64,000 bases of DNA, from the NCBI RefSeq assembly GCF_001644605.1, contig NZ_CP011388.1:3128501-3192500 (forward strand), in the 5' to 3' direction. Below the pieces are notes generated by a model. It was not told the origin of the DNA, did no database searches, and saw only the letters and a program-made list of their open reading frames with translations. Position 1 is the stretch's first letter. Each line of letters starts with the position of its first letter. The stretch is from Paenibacillus swuensis. GTDB taxonomy: Bacteria; Bacillota; Bacilli; Paenibacillales; DY6. This document shows positions 61,610 through 64,000 of the stretch, one piece after another. The position numbers and the translations under genes are program-made.

Positions 61610-61897
61610 TCGTTGAAGGGGCAAAGTAATTCAGTACCACGCATAGTAGAGAGGGATGCCTTAGGCTGAAAGTATCCTTGCGATGACTGAATGAATAGAC
61701 TTCCCTGAGAACGGTCGGCGAACAGCGGCAAGAGGGTTGCCGGACAGTAGCTGATACGCGTAGACGGGCGTTAACCGTAAAGCGATACTTATCTAGAATT
61801 TTACCGGATAAGGTCGGAATGTGGGTGGTACCACGGGTGAATTAGGTTTCTAATCTCTCGTCCCTGGCAATGATGTCAGGGGTGGGGGATTTTTTTA
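61610..61897 (+). promoter_or_regulatory. T-box riboswitch of hisS-aspS, probably aspartate-specific
   Basis: Senses uncharged tRNA. Seen: AAGTA in the 5' specifier-loop strand (about 61634), AGAGAG...GGCTGAAAG distal element, helix ATTCAGT/ACTGAAT, and the T-box GGGTGGTACCACGG (61823-61836). In the 3' specifier-loop strand (GAATAGACTT) the likely codon is GAC (Asp) at 61698-61700; a His codon is not evident. Because hisS and aspS are cotranscribed, an Asp signal would control both. The codon call is tentative since the loop is two bases longer than in the valS leader. Confidence 0.88.
61853..61897 (+). terminator. T-box terminator of the hisS leader
   Basis: A 14-bp stem with several G-U pairs (61853-61866 with 61877-61890) followed by seven T. 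Confidence 0.9.
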
Positions 61898-61944
61898 ATT
61901 TCAAGGGATATGGATCCGCATAAAGCGGTTTGGGAGGTAAATAG

Positions 61945-63198
61945 ATGGCATTCCAGAAACCAAAGGGCACACAGGATTTATTGCCGGGTACTGTGGAGAA
62001 GTGGCAGTTTATTGAGGAGAAAATTAAAGCAGTATGCTGCCGCTATAATTACAAAGAGCTGCGTACCCCGATATTTGAACAGACAGAGTTATTTACAAGA
62101 GGTGTCGGTGAAACAACGGATGTGGTAAGCAAGGAAATGTATACGTTCCTCGATAAAGGGGACCGCAGCATGACATTGCGGCCGGAAGGAACGGCAGGCG
62201 TGGTCCGGGCTTATGTTGAGAATAAGCTTTATGGTGAACCCGATTTAACGAAGGTGTATTATGTGGGACCTATGTTTCGCTATGAACAGCCTCAGGCGGG
62301 ACGCTTCCGTCAATTCCACCAATTCGGCATTGAAGCTTTCGGGTCCACCGATGCGAGCCTTGATGCGGAAGTGATTTCGCTGGGCTTCCAGTTCTATAAG
62401 GAGCTTGGATTGTCGGGTGTGACCGTTGAAGTGAATTCCGTCGGTACTCCGGAAATACGCGCTGCTTTCAAATCCAAACTGCAGGATTTTCTGGCGCCTG
62501 TCAAGGATAAACTTTGCCGTGACTGTCAATCCCGCTATGATAAAAATCCGCTGCGTTTGCTGGACTGTAAGGTGGATCAAGCCCATTTCGAAGGCGCACC
62601 GTCCATTTTGGATAGTCTGGACGAGGAGTGTACGAACCATTTTGCCACGGTAAGAGGGTATCTGGATGCAATGGGTGTGAATTACACGATTAATCCCCGT
62701 TTGGTTCGCGGACTGGATTACTACACGCATACCGCTTTTGAGTTTAAGGCGGAAGGGATCGGCGCGATTGATACCATCGGAGGCGGCGGACGGTACAACG
62801 GTCTGGTTGCTGACGTAGGCGGTCCGGATCAGCCGGGAGTAGGCTTCGGACTTGGGTTGGAGCGTTTAGTGCTGGTGCTGGAGAAGCAAGGGATCGACAT
62901 TCCGTCAGGCAAAGGGCTGGATATGTATCTGGTTGCGCTTGGCGAAGCGGCTGAGAAGGAAATCACACGCTTGTTGTTCGAGCTTCGTTCTCAAGGTGTG
63001 GTGGCCGAGAAGGATTACGGCGGCCGTAAAATGAAGGCGCAGATGAAATCGGCGGACCGGTTGCATGCGAAATATGTCGCCATCTTGGGCGATGATGAAC
63101 TTGCGCGGGGCGAAATTACGTTAAAGTCGATGGCGAACGGCGAGCAGGAAGTTCTGGATTTAGAAAATTTCATTGAGAAATTTTTAAATAAACAATAA
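61945..63198 (+). CDS. hisS: Histidyl-tRNA synthetase
   Basis: Class IIa synthetase charging tRNA(His). The 417-residue protein begins [20 protein letters not shown], has motif 2 ([20 protein letters not shown]), the histidine loops [15 protein letters not shown] and the motif 3 [16 protein letters not shown], then an anticodon-binding domain. GGGAGGTAA precedes ATG 61945. It is followed after 27 bases by aspS in one operon. Confidence 0.98.
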   Translation: MAFQKPKGTQDLLPGTVEKWQFIEEKIKAVCCRYNYKELRTPIFEQTELFTRGVGETTDVVSKEMYTFLDKGDRSMTLRPEGTAGVVRAYVENKLYGEPDLTKVYYVGPMFRYEQPQAGRFRQFHQFGIEAFGSTDASLDAEVISLGFQFYKELGLSGVTVEVNSVGTPEIRAAFKSKLQDFLAPVKDKLCRDCQSRYDKNPLRLLDCKVDQAHFEGAPSILDSLDEECTNHFATVRGYLDAMGVNYTINPRLVRGLDYYTHTAFEFKAEGIGAIDTIGGGGRYNGLVADVGGPDQPGVGFGLGLERLVLVLEKQGIDIPSGKGLDMYLVALGEAAEKEITRLLFELRSQGVVAEKDYGGRKMKAQMKSADRLHAKYVAILGDDELARGEITLKSMANGEQEVLDLENFIEKFLNKQ

Positions 63199-63225
63199 TT
63201 ATTTGATAAAGGGGAACAAAGAATC

Positions 63226-64000
63226 ATGATGTTAAAAACTCATCATTGCGGACAATTGGGAACGGCCGAAATCGGGCAAACTGTCGTATTAAACGGCTGG
63301 GTACAAAGAAGAAGGGACCTTGGAGGCGTCTTGTTTATCGACCTTCGGGACCGCAGCGGAATCGTACAAATCGTGTTCGGACCTGAATATTCAGGTGAAG
63401 CGCTGCAGATCGGCGACCGATCTAGAAACGAGTATGTGCTTGCGGTAAAAGGGACGGTTGTGGAACGCGACGCGGAGACGGTTAACGCAAATCTCGCCAC
63501 AGGTCAAATCGAAGTGCGCATTACGGAAATTGAAATACTGAACAGCGCGAAGAACCCTCCGTTCTTCATTGAAGACGGCATCGAAATCGACGAATCGCTT
63601 CGTCTGAAATATCGCTATCTGGACCTGCGTCGTCCGGAAATGCAGCGCACGCTTATGCTTCGTTCGCAGGCGGCCAAGATATTCCGCAACTTCCTGGATG
63701 ACCAAAGTTTTATTGAAATCGAAACGCCGATTTTGACAAAAAGCACGCCGGAAGGCGCTCGCGACTATTTGGTGCCAAGCCGTGTGCATCCGGGTGAATT
63801 TTTCGCTTTGCCGCAATCCCCGCAAATTTTTAAGCAATTGCTTATGGTGAGCGGTATGGAGCGGTACTATCAGATTGCGCGTTGTTTCCGCGATGAAGAT
63901 TTACGAGCAGACCGCCAGCCTGAATTTACGCAGGTGGACATCGAGACTTCGTTCATGTCGCAGGAGCAGTTGCTCTCCATGATGGAAGAACTGATGGCGA
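63226..64000 (+). CDS. aspS: Aspartyl-tRNA synthetase, 3'-truncated
   Basis: Class IIb synthetase. The frame is open from ATG 63226 (or 63229) to the window edge, about 258 codons of a protein usually near 590. An OB-fold anticodon-binding domain ([20 protein letters not shown]) is followed by the class II core with [13 protein letters not shown]-type sequence ([12 protein letters not shown]), [20 protein letters not shown], and motif 2 [25 protein letters not shown] lies before the start. Confidence 0.97.
   Translation, partial: MMLKTHHCGQLGTAEIGQTVVLNGWVQRRRDLGGVLFIDLRDRSGIVQIVFGPEYSGEALQIGDRSRNEYVLAVKGTVVERDAETVNANLATGQIEVRITEIEILNSAKNPPFFIEDGIEIDESLRLKYRYLDLRRPEMQRTLMLRSQAAKIFRNFLDDQSFIEIETPILTKSTPEGARDYLVPSRVHPGEFFALPQSPQIFKQLLMVSGMERYYQIARCFRDEDLRADRQPEFTQVDIETSFMSQEQLLSMMEELMA

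Noticed and set aside
61910-62128. Short frame overlapping the hisS start
   Set aside because: Out of frame with hisS, whose motifs and ribosome-binding site are clear.

Overview
The window is a chromosomal segment of a low- to mid-GC, endospore-forming Firmicute, most likely a Paenibacillus or a close relative (Paenibacillaceae). This rests on gene order and content. The order hemC-cobA/hemD-hemB-hemL-spoVID-valS-folC ... spoIIB-maf-radC-mreBCD-minCD ... spoIVFAB-rplU-prp-rpmA-spo0B-obgE-pheB-pheA-safA-bofC-ruv-queA-tgt-yajC ... spoVB-comN-secDF-recJ-apt-relA-dtd-hisS-aspS matches the Bacillus subtilis layout almost gene for gene. The departures fit Paenibacillus: a CobA/HemD fusion, an RNase G gene, a RuvC gene beside ruvAB, and separate SecD and SecF. 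Shine-Dalgarno sequences are strong and GTG/TTG starts are frequent. No tRNA, rRNA, insertion sequence or CRISPR array was seen.

Layout. 1-4630: late heme/siroheme synthesis (hemC is cut by the left edge). 4627-7200: an RluA-type pseudouridine synthase, spoVID, and a small membrane protein on the minus strand. 7329-13132: a valine T-box leader, valS, folC, murC. 13133-14465: a small accessory island with a nuclease-like/winged-helix gene and eight exact-length 51-bp tandem repeats starting inside its stop codon. 14466-23090: spoIIB-like SPOR protein, DUF4321 protein, maf, radC and the shape/division cluster mreBCD-minCD-rodA. 23107-24090: a Rieske protein and a convergent racemase-fold gene. 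24235-30730: spoIVFA/B, rng, L21 leader with rplU-prp-rpmA, a frame-disrupted spo0B, obgE. 30952-38277: a TrpD-like protein, pheB, hom, thrB, pheA, ilvE, safA. 38432-46190: bofC, ruvCAB behind a LexA-like site, a SpoIID/LytB-domain protein, queA, tgt, yajC. 46252-56760: membrane proteins (PAP2, TIGR04086, DUF421, SpoVB), comN, secD, secF, a degenerate CDF protein, recJ, apt. 56835-64000: uracil permease, relA, dtd, a 58-residue orphan gene, an Asp/His T-box leader, hisS and the 5' part of aspS.

Most genes are housekeeping or sporulation genes in conserved operons. Mother-cell sporulation is prominent: spoVID and safA (coat assembly), spoIVFA/B and bofC (pro-sigmaK processing), spoVB (cortex), and spo0B (phosphorelay). 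Sequences resembling sigmaE promoters precede spoIVFA and the spoIIB-like gene with identical 14-bp spacing.

Best candidates for something new are: (1) the PD-(D/E)XK-like nuclease/winged-helix gene fused end-to-end with the 8 x 51-bp array, each unit carrying a near-palindrome; (2) spo0B, whose active-site histidine motif lies in a different frame from its membrane domain; (3) a LexA-like box embedded in a 28-bp palindrome before ruvCAB; (4) a perfect terminator-like hairpin inside mreC; and (5) two unannotated small genes. All calls come from reading the sequence; no searches were run.
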